The position numbers and the translations under genes are program-made. From Patagioenas fasciata (Eukaryota; Chordata; Aves; Columbiformes; Columbidae): a stretch of DNA of 64,000 nucleotides. Below the pieces are notes generated by a model. It saw only the letters and a list, made by a program, of their open reading frames with translations. It had not been told where the DNA came from and ran no database searches. This document shows positions 60,870 through 64,000 of this stretch, piece after piece; within the stretch, counting starts at the first letter, position 1; every line of letters begins with the position of its first letter. The stretch lies in NCBI RefSeq assembly GCF_037038585.1, contig NC_092521.1, positions 48,400,398 to 48,464,397 on the forward strand, read 5' to 3'.

Positions 60870-61739
60870 TAATCTAAAAGGCAGAGCACTCTTCTCTGAG
60901 TTACTGTTAGTAGTTGCAGTTAATAATCAGAATTTATAATCTGTTAAATTTTTAATCATTTCAGTGTTTCATGTTGAATGAACATTTTTTTTTTGAAAGG
61001 TGAATTGCTCCTCTCTGTAAACGGATCAGTACTAGCCAAAGTCACCTTCCTATTCTTCAAAGAACGTGATATTTTACAGTTGACACCAGTTTTGAGATTT
61101 TTGGCAAAAATGGCACTTTCTCCTAGATAAGGGTTGGAGGGAAAGATAAAATGATTGTTCAAGCTAATTACTAAAATTCCCTGTTGTCACCAGCTGTGTT
61201 GTAATTTCTCATTAAGCATGTGATAGTGGTGCAGCATAAACTACGTAATGGTCCATAAATAAACTTTAAAAATCCATGTTCCTGTTTTTGTCATTCGTAA
61301 CGCCTGCTAGTGGGTCCTGCCACTTCAGTTCTGCCAAGCTGTAAATAAAATTATTTTTCAACCATTTATTGTGTCCTTCAACTTACCATGCAAATCCTTA
61401 GTCTGAGATTTTTCTCACGAGGAATCTGCATGGCATTGTGTTTTCCTGTGAAATTGAAGGCCAATTCTCGCTCAAAATGTAAACGTTTGCAAAAGCAGCT
61501 TTCTAAAAACTGAGTGTTGGAGGGATTTGTTTGCCTGCTTTTTGTTTGCTTTTGGATTGGCATGCTTAATATTTTTCTGGACATCTTATGGGGAATAATT
61601 AGGATGAGAGGAGAGAGGAAAAAAATAAAAGTGTGCCACACGTAGCGTACCACTTGGCAAACTTGATACAGAAACAGAATCAGACTTCAGCCTGTTTTCC
61701 CTAGACACCAGTCAAGTACAAATGCTTTTCTAGCTTTCA

Positions 61740-61870
61740 CTGCCCAAGGCAAGCTGGAAAGAATTATTGCCCCTCCTCGTCAAAAGCCGCTTGCACAGTA
61801 AACAAAATAGTCACTAGACAATTTGCTGCCCTTGATATTTTGCTGACCTGCCATCACCCCTTGTCCTGCC
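61740..61870. promoter_or_regulatory. FOX/SOX-like enhancer-like stretch in intron 2 (tentative)
   Basis: Contains GAATTATTGCCCC (about 61761), AGTAAACAAAAT (about 61797, a FOX core), GACAATTTGC (about 61818) and CTTGATATTTTGC in complex, non-repetitive sequence. Motif evidence only. Confidence 0.25.
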
Positions 61871-64000
61871 TGCCTGGCAGAGCTGCCCCTGCAGCCGCAT
61901 CGCTGGAAAACTCAGGTTCCTGAGCTGTGTATTTGTGTGTCAGAGCATAAATCCTTGTCTGAGGAGAGGATGAGATGGCTTCTCATGTCTGGAAAGACAG
62001 AGATCTGTAGCAATCACAGGAGGGGTGGCGAGGCCGGGATGGGGCTCACTCTCTGCTGTGCAGAGGTGCCCGGCGCAACACTGGATCCTCCTTAACCTGG
62101 GCTTACCCAGTAAAGCAGCATTAATAGGGGCAGGGATAGACACTACGCCCCATTCCCTGCCTCCTTTACTCCACAGTTTTTGTTTACCTTAGATCGTGTT
62201 CCCTAGTAGGTGCATTTGAAGCCCTTAAGAAGTTTGTTGTTTGTTTTTCTTCGCGTTTATGACCCATGGTCAGGAAAGGAAGTAGTCAGATAATTACTGC
62301 ATGTGCATGCTGTTTATGAGCAGATGAGAAATGTAGACTTGGCCATAAGTCCAGGAAATGTAATAAAGTACTGTGTCAGGAAACATAAATACACCTTTTG
62401 ACAACTCGGTAAATTTAATTTTGGAAAGCAGCAATATTTTACGACACAGCATTAAACTATATCAAAACTGCGTTGGGGTTTGATGAGCCAGTCTTCTAAT
62501 TCAAGGTTATATACATTTGTTGACTAGGCCTTCTGAATGTATTTCAGGCTTGGATGAAAAAAGTAAAGGACAGAGCTGTCTTTTCTATATTAATAAATAG
62601 CCCACATCCCATCCTTCTGCAGTTGATGACCACAACCAAGAAAAGTACCAAATATTGTTAATAAATATTTTTAAAATAAAATCTGCTACCTGACTGAAAA
62701 GACAATTAAGGAAAGGTGAATGTTTCCATTTTTATCTGGAGAAATGGCACAGCTTTTTTTCTCTTAAACATTCAGTTTTCCCTTCGGGTCAGTGAGCACC
62801 AGAGACTCGACTGTGCTTCTGACCTGATGAGGCTACAAGGAGAGAACAGTCCTATTTGACAAGAGACAAAACATTTACATGAACAGTACTCGTTTTTTTT
62901 TAAGTAACACAAAGATTTCTTGTACATAGGTTAAGTGGTGACATGTTTTCAGGACAGTGTTTGGAGAGTGGTGTTTTGTTTTTCCTCATTCATTTTTGAT
63001 TACTCAGTATTACTTTCCAATTTTTCTCTACAGACCATTATGCTGATTTCTGATTCCTGTGTGGATGTCCTCTGAATTTAGATCTTGCCTGCTTGTTACA
63101 ATGGCTTTAAGAATTGTTTCTGAATCTTGTGTAAAGATAGCATGAGTTACATTAGATCTTCATCATTAGACAAGAGCATCTCTAGTTTTGATGAGGAGAA
63201 TGTATTTGATGTAATAGTGGAAATGTGATGTGTCCCATGTTTTAATCTCTTAAAATACCGTGTGGTAAGCCATCCCAGGTGAGGAAGATCAGTTTCCTAA
63301 CGCATTGATGTTTGTCTTGGGTCTGCCACGCTTCATCAACATTTTTGGAAGATCACTGTATCACCTTCAGAGCTGACACTTTTCTTCTCTCCTCATCTTT
63401 CCCATTTGGAAGAATAATAGAAGAGATCTTAAATCCCCTAAGAGACAAGGATCTATGCCCTGAATAACATGGACACATTTTATGGGAAACACCTCTTGAA
63501 GACATCTAATTGAAAAATGTGAAGGCGGAGGATTGTTAGAGTCCTGTATAGAAGGCAGGTTAAGAAAAAACATGGTAGAAACAGAATGTATTAAAGAAAA
63601 GGAGAGTAAATAGTACTAAAACAAGTTAACATTGCAATACTAGGCAAAAGGGCAGAAATCCATCAGATCTGAAAGTAAACCAAACTAAAAACAAAGCTGT
63701 GCAGCTGTACATGAGACAGTTGAATGTGATTTGTAAATGGATTGAATGCAGTTACTGATTTTTATCCTGAGGGCTTTTCGTGTACCACAGATATATCACA
63801 GTTGCATGACTAAAATATCAGATGTCTTTAAGCTATTCTGTTTCCTTGGTGTTCAAATAAAAAGTTGACTTGTAGTATTTCAGACATCCTGCAACAAAGG
63901 AGTTAGGGAAAAAGCGTGTAGAGTGGTGATACCAATTTTTTGAAACAGGTAAGTTATGTCTGTAATGGGCAAAATGCCAAGAGTTGCACATTAAAAGTGA

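Larger units (their letters stand above)
34101..64000 (+). other. CDH2: CDH2 intron 2, distal part within window
   Basis: Thirty kilobases of AT-rich intron with T/G-rich simple repeats. I recognise no CR1, LTR or DNA-transposon copy and no plus-strand cadherin exon; the exon 3 sequence expected after GQPLLN is absent. Open frames of 60-130 codons are scattered on both strands without family resemblance, apart from the exon-like minus-strand interval at 39650-39765. Apart from the separately listed repeats and candidate elements, I see nothing I can name here. Confidence 0.85.

Noticed and set aside
12727..64000. Search for CDH2 exon 3 or other cadherin exons
   Set aside because: Nothing resembling the sequence that follows GQPLLN, or cadherin-repeat motifs such as DRE, DXNDNXP or LDRE, appears in the plus-strand translations, so intron 2 does not end here.
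1..64000. CRISPR arrays, tRNA or rRNA genes, prokaryotic operons
   Set aside because: No spaced direct repeats, clover-leaf or rRNA sequence was seen, and gene structure is clearly vertebrate.

Overview
The window is from a bird genome and holds the 5' part of one large plus-strand gene, CDH2 (N-cadherin). Bird origin rests on three truncated CR1 retrotransposon copies of the avian/reptilian type and on the cadherin protein itself, which looks like avian rather than mammalian N-cadherin. Most of the window is intron. No bacterial-style operon, CRISPR array, tRNA or rRNA gene was seen.

Layout: 1-548 is AT-rich upstream flank, followed by a purine-rich tract (549-654). A CpG island (about 670-3450) contains the promoter, the 5' UTR, coding exon 1 (1788-1862, the signal peptide) and the first 1.6 kb of intron 1. 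Intron 1 runs 1863-12614. Coding exon 2 (12615-12726) encodes the start of the cadherin propeptide. Everything from 12727 to the end is intron 2, at least 51 kb; exon 3 and the cadherin repeats lie beyond the window. A very large intron 2 is typical of classical cadherins, and in chicken CDH2 the surrounding noncoding DNA is known to carry neural and placodal enhancers that depend on group B1 SOX factors.

Inside intron 2 I recognise three CR1 pieces, all between 27.4 and 34.1 kb, plus many T-rich simple repeats. I also mark two exon-like intervals: a 50-nt cryptic exon on the plus strand (31597-31646) with near-consensus splice sites, and a 116-nt open, membrane-segment-like interval on the minus strand (39650-39765) flanked by splice-like signals. 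A tandem pair of hairpin-forming 19-mers lies at 41846-41883. Several stretches resemble enhancers in motif content, but conservation cannot be judged from one sequence.

I found no convincing novel biological system. The points most worth checking are the two exon-like intervals, the promoter SOX-like pair, the minimal upstream ORF and the candidate enhancers. The many 60-300-codon open frames in the GC-rich 5' end and in the introns are judged to be chance or repeat-derived.
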